Shown here piece by piece: positions 8,670 to 17,814 of a stretch of DNA of 64,000 nt (position 1 is its first letter; each line of letters opens with the position of its first letter). The position numbers and the translations under genes are program-made. Source of the stretch: an uncultured Candidatus Melainabacteria bacterium (lineage in GTDB: Bacteria > Cyanobacteriota > Vampirovibrionia > Gastranaerophilales > Gastranaerophilaceae); the NCBI GenBank assembly GCA_934700385.1, contig CAKUXO010000008.1, forward strand, positions 7,564 to 71,563, read 5' to 3'. The notes beneath the pieces were generated by a model. That model saw only the letters and a list, made by a program, of their open reading frames with translations. It was not told the origin of the DNA and did no database searches.

Positions 8670-11041
8670 TACTGTTCACCCGCTAAACCTAATATTCTAA
8701 CTTGTTCTTCAATTGATGTGTTGCCTTCTAAAATATGTCTTAAACAAGACATCTTCAAGGTTTTCATACCTCTTTTAACCGCATAATCTTCAAGTTCAAC
8801 GTCATGCGCACGTTGGGCAATCATTTTTCTTATTTCATTATTAATAACTAAAATTTCAAGAACCGCTAAACGACCAAGATAACCGGTATTTTTACAGTTT
8901 GGACAACCATGCGGCTTATAGATTTTTGTTTGCGTAAGTTTTTGAATTTCAACAGGATCGGTTAAAATTTGTCTTGCTTCTTCGATTGATGGGTAATATT
9001 CTTCTTTGCACATTGGACAAAGTTTTTTAACAAGACGTTGAGCAATAATACCAGATATTGTTGAAGAAATTAAATAATCTTTTGCGCCCATTTCAATTAA
9101 ACGAGTAATTGTTGCAGCCGCTGAATTTGTGTGGACAGTTGATAATACTAAGTGACCTGTCAAAGAAGCTGAAATTGCTACTTCTAGCGTTTCATAGTCA
9201 CGAATTTCACCAATTAAGATAGTATCAGGGTCTTGTCTTAAAATTGCACGCAAAGAATTAGCAAAAGTAATTCCCGCTTTTGTATTAATTGAAGATTGAT
9301 TTACACCCTCTAATTTAATTTCAACAGGGTCCTCGATTGTTGTGATATTAACACTATCAGAATTCATATATCTTAATAAGGCATACAATGTTGTTGTTTT
9401 ACCTGAACCAGTTGGACCAGCTGTTAAAACAATGCCGTTTGGAGAAGAAACCAAATATCTGATTTTTTTGATATCTTCTTCTGAAGCCCCAACAATTTCA
9501 ATTTTATCTGCTTTTGCTTGTTTTGAATCCATTTGAGGCGCAAGAACACGAATAACCATTTTTTCTTTCCCTGCAACAGGTAATGTGTTAACACGGAAAT
9601 CTTGCGCACGGTTTTTATATTTTAAGGTGAATGAACCATCTTGTGCACGTCTGTGTTCAGCGATATTCATTCTTGATAATACTTTAAATCTTGAAATTAC
9701 AGAAGAATCAACCTTAGCAGGAATTTTTAAGGCTTCTTGTAGGGAGCCATCTATTCTAAGACGAACACGATAACCAACACTCATAGGTTCAATGTGGATG
9801 TCTGAAGCACGTCTATCAATTGCCATTGTAATAATTTTGTTAGCCAATTGAGAAACTGCGCCGCTTGAATCTTGAATTTCTTGTTCAACTTGTTCCCAAA
9901 GTTCGCCAGAATTAGATTCAATTTTTTCATCTTCATCAATTTGTTGTAAAAGTTCTTCGGTGTCTGATTTATCAACGTTATAATAAGTATTTAAAAAGTT
10001 TTCAAATTCAACGTGTGTTACCAACATAATTGTTGGTTTTAAACCCGTTTGATAAACAATTTCATTGATAACTTTTGTATCGTTTGGATTTACCATCCCA
10101 ACTACAAGAGATTTTTCAGTCATACTTAAAGGTATAACTTTATTAATTTTAACAAAATCCTCTGGCAAAATTGAAATAGCAGTAGGTAATGCTTTTAATT
10201 GTTCAGCTGTTGCATATTTTAAACCCATTTGAGCACCAAGTGCTTCTTTAAGGTCTTTAATTGTTACAAAGCCCATTTTAACCAAAACAGAACCTAGTGG
10301 AATTTTTTGAACTTTACTTTCAGCAAGTGCTATTTCAAGTTGTTCTTCATTAATTAAATTTTCTTCGATTAATATTTCACCAAGTTTTTTAGTTTGAGGG
10401 GCTTTTACTTTTGAAATATCGGCTTTTGCAACACCTTCATTTTCAAAATCAATTATGTTTTCTTTTTTTTCAGATTTTTCTTCTGGTTTTGAAGATTGCT
10501 CATCTTGAGTTTTATCATCTTCATCAAAAAGATCATCTTTATCATCAAAGTTATCATCAAAATCAGCGTCAATATCACCATCATCAGATGACTCAACATC
10601 ATCAGAATCATCAGCTATATCAAGGCTATCAGAATCAGCTTCATCAGAAATATCTAAATCTTCTTGATCATCAAGGCTAAAATCTTCATCAAGTTCAAGG
10701 TCACCTGAGTAATAATCAACATCTTCTTCATCTTCTTTAGAAGGTTCTTCAGATGGTAGGGTTGTACCATATTTTGCTGAAAATTTCTTTAAAAATGCGT
10801 CAAAGAGCATATCAAATTTATCTTTATTTAAGTAGATAAATTCAAGTTTATTGTTTAATACAGAGTTAACATATTTTGTAATTTCAGCTTTATTGGACTT
10901 TGAATGTATCGCAACAAAAAACACATCATTTTGCATATTTATAGGTACAAATGATAAGTCTTTTGCTACGGATAATTCAAATTTATCTGCTAGATCAAAA
11001 TTTATTTTTTTAATTAATCTTGAAATTAAGCTGTTGTCCAT
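8669..11041 (-). CDS. pilB: Type IV pilus assembly ATPase PilB
   Basis: A 790-residue GspE/PilB ATPase, longer than the common 560-570. The extra length is an N-terminal module (about 1-100) plus an Asp/Glu/Ser-rich acidic stretch (about 105-200). An MshEN-type N domain follows (about 218-355, KLGEILIEENLINEEQLEIA), then the ATPase core with Walker A GPTGSGKTTTLYALL (about 540), a Walker B region with TILIGEIRD (about 605), the HTNSAAATITRL segment, and a zinc site of two CxxC pairs (LCPMC about 673, GCPNC about 709). It powers pilus extension at the inner-membrane platform. The MshEN domain binds c-di-GMP in several relatives; whether it does so here cannot be read from sequence. The neighbours are the secretin gene and pilC, in one operon. 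Confidence 0.93.
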   Translation of the reverse strand: MDNSLISRLIKKINFDLADKFELSVAKDLSFVPINMQNDVFFVAIHSKSNKAEITKYVNSVLNNKLEFIYLNKDKFDMLFDAFLKKFSAKYGTTLPSEEPSKEDEEDVDYYSGDLELDEDFSLDDQEDLDISDEADSDSLDIADDSDDVESSDDGDIDADFDDNFDDKDDLFDEDDKTQDEQSSKPEEKSEKKENIIDFENEGVAKADISKVKAPQTKKLGEILIEENLINEEQLEIALAESKVQKIPLGSVLVKMGFVTIKDLKEALGAQMGLKYATAEQLKALPTAISILPEDFVKINKVIPLSMTEKSLVVGMVNPNDTKVINEIVYQTGLKPTIMLVTHVEFENFLNTYYNVDKSDTEELLQQIDEDEKIESNSGELWEQVEQEIQDSSGAVSQLANKIITMAIDRRASDIHIEPMSVGYRVRLRIDGSLQEALKIPAKVDSSVISRFKVLSRMNIAEHRRAQDGSFTLKYKNRAQDFRVNTLPVAGKEKMVIRVLAPQMDSKQAKADKIEIVGASEEDIKKIRYLVSSPNGIVLTAGPTGSGKTTTLYALLRYMNSDSVNITTIEDPVEIKLEGVNQSSINTKAGITFANSLRAILRQDPDTILIGEIRDYETLEVAISASLTGHLVLSTVHTNSAAATITRLIEMGAKDYLISSTISGIIAQRLVKKLCPMCKEEYYPSIEEARQILTDPVEIQKLTQTKIYKPHGCPNCKNTGYLGRLAVLEILVINNEIRKMIAQRAHDVELEDYAVKRGMKTLKMSCLRHILEGNTSIEEQVRILGLAGEQ

Positions 11042-11051
11042 TGTTTACTTC

Positions 11052-12932
11052 TTATAGGTCGTATGTTTTACTATCAGGTTGGCTATCATCTTTTACAATG
11101 TGAGGTGTAACAACAATAACCATTTCTTCTCTTGTTTTATTGCTTGTGTTAGATCTGAAGAATGCACCTATGAAAGGTAGGTCAGATATAAGAGGCATTT
11201 TCTTAGTTGTTTGAGTTTCGTTTTCTTTAATTAAACCAGCTAAAACAAGAGTTTCGCCATCTCTTATTCTGATATTTTTCAATTCAAGGTCACGTCTTTG
11301 AAGTAATGTTGCTGCAAGTTCTTCAACCCCTTGGTCGTTTGCTGCATAAACTTGGCTCTTAATTGTTGCAAACTCTGGAGTGATGTTCATTGAAACATAT
11401 CCATCAGGAGAGATGAAAGGAACTATCTCAATTTTCAAACCTTCATCTGAACCGATATCATAAGTTTTTTGGCTTGCACTTGTAACTGTTGTAGAACCTT
11501 GTAAAATTTGGCTTGTTACAGATTTTACATAGTCAGAAGTCATATCGATTGTTGCTTTTCTACCATTTGTAACCATGATTTTAGGATTTGTTAAAACACG
11601 TCCGTTACCGTTATCAACTAAGTATTTCAATCTATAAACAAGAGCTGAATTATTTGATTTAGTAATCATACTTGTTTGAGTTGTTGAATTACCATCAGAG
11701 TCTTTTGTTGTAACAGTTGTTGGCATGCTGTTTCCCCAAATAAAGAAAGGAGAAATTGAGCTTGTAGATAAACCGTTTGAACCATCAAAACCTAATGAAA
11801 TAAATGGTGTCCATAAATTCCATTCATTTGAAAATTCTTTTGAACCTGTTTCGTTTAATTCAATAACAGATAGCTCAACATAAGCCATAAGTTGTTTTTT
11901 ATCGTGTTCTTTAATAAATTCTTTAATTACTTCAACTTGTTCAGGTGAACCGCCATAAGTTGAAATTCTTCCAAGTTCAGGGAAGTATGTAACAGTTAGG
12001 GCATTTGTTTTAAATGCAGATAAGCCTGTTGTAGATGATGATGAGCTTGAAGAATTTTCACCGCCATCACGGCAAGCCACATAACCACCGCCTAAAACAA
12101 TTTTATCATCAGAAGCGCTTGATTCAGATGATGATGAAGAATTAGAGCTATCTGAATAGAATAAAGAATCACAAATTAAAGAAGCCATTTCTTTTGGAGT
12201 TGTGTGATTAACTTTAAAGCTATTTACCATAGGTTTTGTATCTAATACAGGTAAAACTCTTTTAATTGCTGCGATATCGGCATTTGTACCAAATACAACA
12301 ATTTGATTTGTTCTAGGATTTGAAGTTACAATCGGTTGATTTGATAAACCGAAAATATTTGAGCTAAATAAATTATCATTTAAAAATTCTGCAACACTAT
12401 CAGCATTTACATATTGAACAGGTAAAACTGTCATGTTTTTTCTTATGTATGCAAGGTCTTTTGCAGCTTCAAGAGTCATAACAGAAATTGTGTTGCCATC
12501 AAGAACATAAGTAAGTTGGCAAGATTTAAAAATTACCATAAACGCATCGTTTATATTGATATTGTTTAAATCAAGTGTAATTTTACCATCTACTGATTGA
12601 TCAAACACAATGTTTAATTTTGCTTTATCAGCTAACATTCTAAGTGTTTGTTTTAAGTCAGACTCTCTTAAAGAAAGATTAATTTTAGCGTTTAAATGAG
12701 TGATAACAGGGCTTGAATCAAGTTTTAGGGTTGTTTCAACAGCCTTTGAATCAGGTGAATTAATGTTCATTAAATTAGAACCTGATACTTGGTTTAAATA
12801 TGAGGTTGAAACACTATCTAAATATGAAACTCTATTGTTATCATATCCAAAAACCGTACTAGTTAGCATTGTTAAACTCAAAAGAGCTAAACAAGCTTTA
12901 CTTATCCTTCCCGTCGGTCTAAATTTTTGCAT
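11052..12932 (-). CDS. pilQ: Type IV pilus secretin (PilQ/GspD family)
   Basis: A 626-residue exported outer-membrane secretin. A signal peptide (about 1-29) precedes a secretin/TonB short N-terminal-like domain (about 85-165), a NOLW domain (about 172-238, LPVQYVNADSVAEFLNDN), a second N-domain carrying two Ser-rich low-complexity insertions (about 265-310), and the secretin core (about 340-612). The core ends with the typical LAGLIKENETQ, PLISDLPFIGAFF and EEMVIVVTPHIV. It forms the multimeric pore for the pilus. AGGAG stands 9 nt before the ATG. It belongs to the same operon as the PilP-like gene upstream and pilB downstream. GspD of a type II system is the alternative name; the pilus reading is favoured because the only prepilin-like genes visible are pilus-like and no gsp-specific genes are present. 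Confidence 0.88.
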   Translation of the reverse strand: MQKFRPTGRISKACLALLSLTMLTSTVFGYDNNRVSYLDSVSTSYLNQVSGSNLMNINSPDSKAVETTLKLDSSPVITHLNAKINLSLRESDLKQTLRMLADKAKLNIVFDQSVDGKITLDLNNININDAFMVIFKSCQLTYVLDGNTISVMTLEAAKDLAYIRKNMTVLPVQYVNADSVAEFLNDNLFSSNIFGLSNQPIVTSNPRTNQIVVFGTNADIAAIKRVLPVLDTKPMVNSFKVNHTTPKEMASLICDSLFYSDSSNSSSSSESSASDDKIVLGGGYVACRDGGENSSSSSSSTTGLSAFKTNALTVTYFPELGRISTYGGSPEQVEVIKEFIKEHDKKQLMAYVELSVIELNETGSKEFSNEWNLWTPFISLGFDGSNGLSTSSISPFFIWGNSMPTTVTTKDSDGNSTTQTSMITKSNNSALVYRLKYLVDNGNGRVLTNPKIMVTNGRKATIDMTSDYVKSVTSQILQGSTTVTSASQKTYDIGSDEGLKIEIVPFISPDGYVSMNITPEFATIKSQVYAANDQGVEELAATLLQRRDLELKNIRIRDGETLVLAGLIKENETQTTKKMPLISDLPFIGAFFRSNTSNKTREEMVIVVTPHIVKDDSQPDSKTYDL

Positions 12933-12962
12933 ATTACTTATCTCCTAGACTTATTTTTAAAT

Positions 12963-14276
12963 TTATTTTTTAGGTCTAATCACAACATCATTTTCAGAAG
13001 TATAGACTGAGCTTTTTGTAACTCTGCCTGAATCTGAATCAGGACCATATTGTCTGTTATTTGAGTTGTTTTCGCTACCCACCGATTGATACTGTCTGCC
13101 ACCACCTTGTTTTGATGGAAGATATTGAGCACTTCCATAGAAATCAGAGGTGATTTTAAATTCTTCGCCAACATTGGCTTTGTATATGTTTTTACCTAAA
13201 GCAATTGCAACGTAATTTTTTCCGATTGCAACAACTCTATAGTCATCAATTCTGTCACCTTTTTGAACAAAATAATCATTATTATCAAATGTTATAATTG
13301 CAGAAGATTTTTCACCGTCATACATAATACCTGAAACTGCAATTTGCATAAGTTTTGTAGTTGTGTCTTCTAGTTGACCATATTCTTCTGGAGGCATTGG
13401 AATACCTGTTTTGTCATATTTTATGATTTTTTCAGGAATTTCAACTGCGATATATTTTTGAATAGGCATAAAGGGGTTTGATCTTCCTGTTGGAACAATG
13501 TTTACAACCTCTTTTTTCTCTGCTTCTTCTTTTTGAGCCTCATCAGGCTTAATTTCATTAACTTCATCTTCATTAACAACAGGGATATTTTCTTGTGTTC
13601 TTTGAGCTAATTTTTCCTGATCAAGATTATCCATTAATTCTTGTTGAGTTTGAGGAACCAAGGCTTCATCGTTAACATTTTTATCTTTTGTATAATCTAA
13701 GATAAAATAAACTCCGCCTGCAACTAAAACCGCAAACAACAACGCCAATAATAATGTCATTGGGTTTGGAGATTTTTTAGCTGTAGCTTTTTGAGCTTGG
13801 TTTTGCGCTTGAATTTCGCCTAAATCAATATCATTATTAGAAGTTTCATTGTTAAATGAATTTTCATCTGAAGATAATTCAAAGTCTTCGCCTAAATCAA
13901 TGTTGTTGATCTCATCTTCAGAATAAGCCGAATCATCTATTGAATCAATTGAAGAATCTTTTGTTCCAAAGGCATCAAAAGCTTTTTTTGCCATTGGTTC
14001 TCTTTTTGTATCTTCACTTAAAATTTTAGCAAGTTCTTCATCGTTAACATCGTCATCATCTACATCTGGAATTAACTCTAATTCATCTCCAAGATTGATT
14101 GAAGATGTTTCTTTTGGGGCTGAAGTTTTATCAGGATTTGATTTTGAAGCTTCTTCTTTAATAGAAACTAAATCATCACTATCAGCTAAAACATCTTCCC
14201 AATTAACAGAACCGTCTTCTGAAATATTTAATTCGTTAACATCTTCGATATTATCTTTTTCGTTTTCAAATAACAT
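12963..14276 (-). CDS. Bitopic inner-membrane PilP/GspC-like pilus protein
   Basis: A 437-residue protein. The cytoplasmic N-terminal 170 residues are acidic and low-complexity, followed by a single transmembrane helix (about 173-195, MTLLLALLFAVLVAGGVYFIL), a charged linker, and a periplasmic C-terminal domain (about 270-385). That domain runs GRSNPFMPI, then LMQIAVSGIMYDGEKSSAIITF and GDRIDDYRVVAIGKNYVAIALG. The pattern of xNPF followed by a small beta-barrel with 'xGDxI/V' matches the PilP and GspC HR domains, which contact the secretin. First gene of the pilus operon, 30 nt before the secretin gene. The acidic tail echoes that of PilB. Separate PilM, PilN and PilO genes are not in the window. 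Family assignment is from pattern only. Confidence 0.65.
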   Translation of the reverse strand: MLFENEKDNIEDVNELNISEDGSVNWEDVLADSDDLVSIKEEASKSNPDKTSAPKETSSINLGDELELIPDVDDDDVNDEELAKILSEDTKREPMAKKAFDAFGTKDSSIDSIDDSAYSEDEINNIDLGEDFELSSDENSFNNETSNNDIDLGEIQAQNQAQKATAKKSPNPMTLLLALLFAVLVAGGVYFILDYTKDKNVNDEALVPQTQQELMDNLDQEKLAQRTQENIPVVNEDEVNEIKPDEAQKEEAEKKEVVNIVPTGRSNPFMPIQKYIAVEIPEKIIKYDKTGIPMPPEEYGQLEDTTTKLMQIAVSGIMYDGEKSSAIITFDNNDYFVQKGDRIDDYRVVAIGKNYVAIALGKNIYKANVGEEFKITSDFYGSAQYLPSKQGGGRQYQSVGSENNSNNRQYGPDSDSGRVTKSSVYTSENDVVIRPKK

Positions 14277-14334
14277 TTACTATAAACTCTTAATCTAATA
14301 CTAATTTCTTCGTGAATACTATAAACTTAATTTT

Positions 14335-14362
14335 AGTTTACTATGACTTTTGCATTTGTCAA
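14335..14362 (-). promoter_or_regulatory. Promoter of the pilus operon
   Basis: On the minus strand TTGACA (14357-14362), a 16-bp spacer and TAAACT (14335-14340) precede the PilP-like gene, leaving a leader of about 50 nt. The promoter begins right after the obgE stop at 14374. Confidence 0.55.
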
Positions 14363-14373
14363 AATGTAACTTT

Positions 14374-15663
14374 TTAGTAATAATTCTCATCGTATTCTAG
14401 TTCTATCCCAGATACAACAATAGTATCACCGTTTTTTACTCCGCAATTTCTTAATTCATCAAATATCCCCATTGAATCCATAATATTTGTAAATCTTTTA
14501 ATTTGCATTGTGTTCCTAATATCCGTAACAGAAGCAAGTCTTTTAAGTTTTCCGCCGTTTATTATGAACGTATTTTTGTTTATTTTTTCGATTTCAAAGT
14601 CTGAATCGTCGTTGTTTGTTGAGTCAAAATCTTCTTCTATATCAAGCTCGATTTTAACATCTTCTATAGTATCAAGTTTAACATAAATTTCATTTAAAAG
14701 CTCATTAATTCCATCTTTTGTAGCAGATGAAATTATATAAACGTTATTTTTTATGTTAAATTTCTCTATAAATTCTTTTTTAATTTCTTGAGCATGCTCT
14801 AAATCAACTAAGTCTGATTTGTTTAAAACCAAGATTTGTTCACGCTTTGCAAGGTTTTCATCAAACCTTTTTAATTCTTGATTTATCTTCTCATAATTTT
14901 CAAAACTATCTTCTTTTGAAATATCAACTATATGGAGTAATAATTTACATCTTTGAACATGACGCAAAAATTCATGCCCTAAACCAAGTCCATCTGAAGC
15001 GCCTTCAATTAACCCTGGGATATCTGCAATAACAAAGCCATCGCCACTTGGTTTTTTAACAACGCCAAGGTTTGGAACTAAAGTTGTAAAAGGATAATCG
15101 GCAATTTTTGGTTTTGCTGCACTTACTGTACTAATAAAACTTGATTTACCCGCGTTTGGCATGCCAACAAGACCAACGTCAGCTATTAATTTAAGCTCTA
15201 AACCAAGCTCACGTTCAATTGAAGGTTCCCCAGGTTCACAAAATTGTGGTGCTCTTTTTTGAGCGGTTGCAAAACGGGCGTTACCCCTTCCGCCACGGCC
15301 ACCTTTAGCAATTAAAACGGTTTTACCGTCATGATTTAAGTCGGCAATTAATTTATCTGTTTTAAGGTCTTTAACTACAACTCCAACAGGCATTTTAATA
15401 TAAAGGTCTTCGCCATTTTTACCGTGGCAATTTTTACTTCTTCCATTTTCACCACGCTGCGCTTTATAAACTGATTTTAAGGTAAAATCAAGTAAAGTTG
15501 ACATATCTTGAGTGGCGATAAAATAAACATCACCGCCATGACCCCCATCACCACCGGCGGGTCCACCTTTATCAACATATTTTTCCCTTCTCCATGCTAA
15601 AGCGCCATTTCCGCCAGCACCAGAAACTACCTTGATTTTAACTTTATCAACAAAAGCTGCCAT
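14374..15663 (-). CDS. obgE: GTPase Obg/CgtA
   Basis: A 429-residue Obg-family GTPase with all three domains. The Gly-rich Obg fold (about 1-158, VVSGAGGNGALAWRREKYV and GGRGGRGNARFA) precedes the G domain, with G1 GMPNAGKSS, DIPGLIEGAS as G3 and NKSD as G4. A C-terminal OCT domain (about 350-425) completes the protein, as in Firmicute Obg. The protein acts in late assembly of the 50S ribosomal subunit and in stress signalling. It starts 3 nt after the stop of the unknown gene at 15667-16233, so the two are probably cotranscribed. Confidence 0.96.
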   Translation of the reverse strand: MAAFVDKVKIKVVSGAGGNGALAWRREKYVDKGGPAGGDGGHGGDVYFIATQDMSTLLDFTLKSVYKAQRGENGRSKNCHGKNGEDLYIKMPVGVVVKDLKTDKLIADLNHDGKTVLIAKGGRGGRGNARFATAQKRAPQFCEPGEPSIERELGLELKLIADVGLVGMPNAGKSSFISTVSAAKPKIADYPFTTLVPNLGVVKKPSGDGFVIADIPGLIEGASDGLGLGHEFLRHVQRCKLLLHIVDISKEDSFENYEKINQELKRFDENLAKREQILVLNKSDLVDLEHAQEIKKEFIEKFNIKNNVYIISSATKDGINELLNEIYVKLDTIEDVKIELDIEEDFDSTNNDDSDFEIEKINKNTFIINGGKLKRLASVTDIRNTMQIKRFTNIMDSMGIFDELRNCGVKNGDTIVVSGIELEYDENYY

Positions 15664-15666
15664 ATT

Positions 15667-16233
15667 TTAGCTTATCAACCTTTCATATTCCATTGAATTT
15701 TTAGAAATAATGCTATTTATCAATTGTTCAATCTCTAAAAAGCTTAAAGGTAAAGCGTTTTCAAGTTCAAATCTTTGAATAACATTATCTGACAATAATT
15801 TTACCACTCTCAAAAAAGTATTTCCATCAATTTTTTTACAATAGTAATAGTCATCAAAAAGTTTTATGACAGATGGAAAATATTCCATTGAAAAGCAAGA
15901 ATTAATTACACAAATTAAATTCAAGCAAAATTCGTTGTCAGATTCTTCAAAAACAAGCATAAGGTAATATTTTGAATATCTTAAAATTTCATCTATGATT
16001 TCATTTTTATCTTTTTGCTTTTCAAAAAACATAATAAATTCATCATAAATTTCATTATCATCAGGAACAAAACCAGATGTTTTAATTATAAGATAATCTT
16101 TAATAAAACAGCCTAAAAGGTTTAAGTCGTTGCTAAATTTTCTTTTTAATTTGTTTAAAACAAGAAGTTTTTCAGTTTCAAGATTAAACTCCAAGAATTT
16201 AAACATTTTTTCCATTTGTAATATATAATCCAT
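15667..16233 (-). CDS. Unknown soluble protein upstream of obgE
   Basis: A 188-residue protein that I do not recognise. It has no signal peptide or membrane helix and reads as largely alpha-helical, with hydrophobic and acidic residues alternating (EFIMFFEKQKDKNEIIDEIL). It has a few scattered cysteines but no metal-site spacing. It is followed by obgE after 3 nt, so a shared transcript is likely. A ribosome-related function would be guilt by association only. Confidence 0.7.
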   Translation of the reverse strand: MDYILQMEKMFKFLEFNLETEKLLVLNKLKRKFSNDLNLLGCFIKDYLIIKTSGFVPDDNEIYDEFIMFFEKQKDKNEIIDEILRYSKYYLMLVFEESDNEFCLNLICVINSCFSMEYFPSVIKLFDDYYYCKKIDGNTFLRVVKLLSDNVIQRFELENALPLSFLEIEQLINSIISKNSMEYERLIS

Positions 16234-16281
16234 AGTTACATTTTACATTTGATTTTTGAAATATCAAAAAATTAATAAAAG

Positions 16282-17280
16282 TTAATTTCTGTATCCAACT
16301 CCTGTTTTATAACCTGAAACACTATATAATATTGGTAAAGCCGGTTCAATCCATTTTAAACCAGATAACAATGAAACAGTTGCAATATCATCAGTATGTA
16401 AGCATAAATCCATTGGCTCTGTTTTTCTTTCTTCCATTTTTTTCTTTGGTGAAAAGATAGGATTAATTACTTTTTGAGAAATAAAATTAGCAATTTTAGC
16501 ACCACCTAAAACCCCTGTAATAATAATACCTGTTGTCATGCCTATAGCACGAGCGGTTTTTGAGGTTATTTTCATTTTTTCTAAAACCCCTAAAGCAGCA
16601 CCAGCGCCTATGTTACACATAAAGATGTTTGCTAAATATTGAAAAATTCCTTCGTTAATTTTATCGTTAATGTTACTTTTATAATCATCTCCAACTGCTT
16701 TATCAGCAGCAACTCCACCAACAACACCACCTAGAACAGGAACAGCGCCATATAAAGATAAAAAGCCGATTTCTTGGAAAATATCACTTGCTTTAATATT
16801 TTGAGGATCAGGAATTAATTTTTCCATAAATTCATTCCCCTCTTTAAATTTAAGGTTTTTAGAAAGTTTGTTAACTTCCTTAAAAGAAAGAACTTTTTCT
16901 TTTGCTTTATTTAAAATTTGAACGGTATCTTCTTTAAGTTCATTATTTTTTACAAAATTATCAACTAAATTTTTATTTTTTTCTTTTACAGTTGCAATTG
17001 AGTCAATTGGAGTTCTATTAAAGGCTTTTCCTGCAATATGAGGCGCTAAAAGAGCGCTTGCAACAGAAGTTGCCAGAATAATTCCTTTTTTAATAACATC
17101 TTTTTTAACTTCTTCTTTTGGAGTGTTTTCTTCTTTTCCTTTTTGAAAAGTATCTTTTGCAATTTTAGAATATGCAACAAGTCCGCCTGTTGCCATAATT
17201 AAAGGCATGGCTTTATCTAATTTTGAAATAAGCATTGGTTGATCTAAAAATTTACCAAATGTCTTAACTTTGTCTATCAT
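16282..17280 (-). CDS. Unknown multi-pass membrane protein coupled to metalloregulator
   Basis: A 332-residue protein with several Gly/Ala-rich hydrophobic segments (about 25-40, 67-87, 168-195, 218-235, 245-265 and a weak one near the C-terminus) separated by Lys-rich loops. I recognise no transporter family motif. The Gly/Ala-rich helices (GAVPVLGGVVGGVAADKA, TTGIIITGVLGGAKIANFI) suggest tight helix packing. Its start overlaps the end of the DtxR/MntR-family gene by 17 bp, so it is translated from the same message and falls under the same metal-responsive promoter. A role in metal handling is therefore a reasonable but untested inference. Confidence 0.7.
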   Translation of the reverse strand: MIDKVKTFGKFLDQPMLISKLDKAMPLIMATGGLVAYSKIAKDTFQKGKEENTPKEEVKKDVIKKGIILATSVASALLAPHIAGKAFNRTPIDSIATVKEKNKNLVDNFVKNNELKEDTVQILNKAKEKVLSFKEVNKLSKNLKFKEGNEFMEKLIPDPQNIKASDIFQEIGFLSLYGAVPVLGGVVGGVAADKAVGDDYKSNINDKINEGIFQYLANIFMCNIGAGAALGVLEKMKITSKTARAIGMTTGIIITGVLGGAKIANFISQKVINPIFSPKKKMEERKTEPMDLCLHTDDIATVSLLSGLKWIEPALPILYSVSGYKTGVGYRN

Positions 17281-17677
17281 TTTTTAAAAATCCTTCGGCA
17301 ATATTGTTTTCTTCTGCGTAAAAATAGAATTTATCTAACTTTGAAAGGAGTTCTCCATCAATTACGTGTTCAATTTTACAAGCATTTTTATCTGCAAGCT
17401 CATCTTCCACCCCTAAAACCTCTTTAAAAAAGCGGCATAAAATGTTGTGCTTATTAATAATTTTTTTAGCTTCAACAATTCCCTTAGGGGTGATTTTTAT
17501 TCCTTTTCTACCTTCATAGATAATTAAATCCATATCCATCAAGCGAATAAGAGCTTCTGAAACAGCAGGCCTTGAAATATTAAAAGCATGGGAGATATCA
17601 ATTGCTTTGATTTCTTTGTTGTTTGAAATTGAGTTATAGATTAATTCTATATAATCTTCAAGACCTGATGTAATCAA
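17264..17677 (-). CDS. MntR/DtxR-family metal-dependent repressor
   Basis: A 137-residue regulator of MntR size, lacking the SH3-like domain of DtxR. A winged helix-turn-helix (about 20-65, ISRPAVSEALIRLMDMDLI) is followed by a dimerisation and metal domain. The first residues, MITSGLEDYIELIY, put Asp8 and Glu11 exactly where MntR has its manganese ligands, and His77 is also in place. The third ligand cluster reads ACKIEH (Cys100, Glu103, His104), which is the iron-type DtxR/IdeR arrangement rather than the EGIEH of MntR. Metal choice (Mn or Fe) is thus open. The promoter carries two matching boxes, indicating autoregulation. It is translationally coupled to a membrane protein. Confidence 0.88.
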   Translation of the reverse strand: MITSGLEDYIELIYNSISNNKEIKAIDISHAFNISRPAVSEALIRLMDMDLIIYEGRKGIKITPKGIVEAKKIINKHNILCRFFKEVLGVEDELADKNACKIEHVIDGELLSKLDKFYFYAEENNIAEGFLKNDRQS

Positions 17678-17678
17678 T

Positions 17679-17694
17679 GTTAGGTTTCCTTAAC
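17679..17694 (-). promoter_or_regulatory. Metalloregulator box 1 (at ribosome binding site)
   Basis: GTTAGGTTTCCTTAAC (plus orientation) is an imperfect palindrome that covers the ribosome binding site (AAGGA on the minus strand) just before the repressor ATG at 17677. It shares GTTAGGTTT and CCTTA with box 2. The TTAGGTT half-site is that of known DtxR/IdeR operators. Confidence 0.6.
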
Positions 17695-17706
17695 TTTCTA
17701 CTTGAA

Positions 17707-17738
17707 ATTATAGTAAGGTAAACCTAACAAAATGTCAA
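17707..17738 (-). promoter_or_regulatory. Repressor promoter with metalloregulator box 2 in the spacer
   Basis: On the minus strand TTGACA (17733-17738) is followed by TACTAT (17710-17715, spacer 17) and an overlapping TATAAT (17707-17712, spacer 20). The box, read on the minus strand as GTTAGGTTTACCTTACT (17712-17728), occupies the spacer. A bound repressor would block RNA polymerase, which is classic autoregulation. Function is inferred from position and similarity to box 1. Confidence 0.65.
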
Positions 17739-17814
17739 CAATATTTTTTTTGTTTTGCAAAAAGTTAAGAAAAAAGCACAATTATTTGCATTTAAAATAT
17801 GTTTTAAATAAAAT

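Noticed and set aside
10411..10680. His/Gln-rich frame on the plus strand
   Set aside because: It is the antisense of the Asp/Glu/Ser-rich stretch of pilB. Repeated acidic codons leave the opposite strand open; there is no start signal.
14277..14373. Possible terminator after obgE
   Set aside because: No stem with a T tract was found; the gap is instead explained by the pilus operon promoter.
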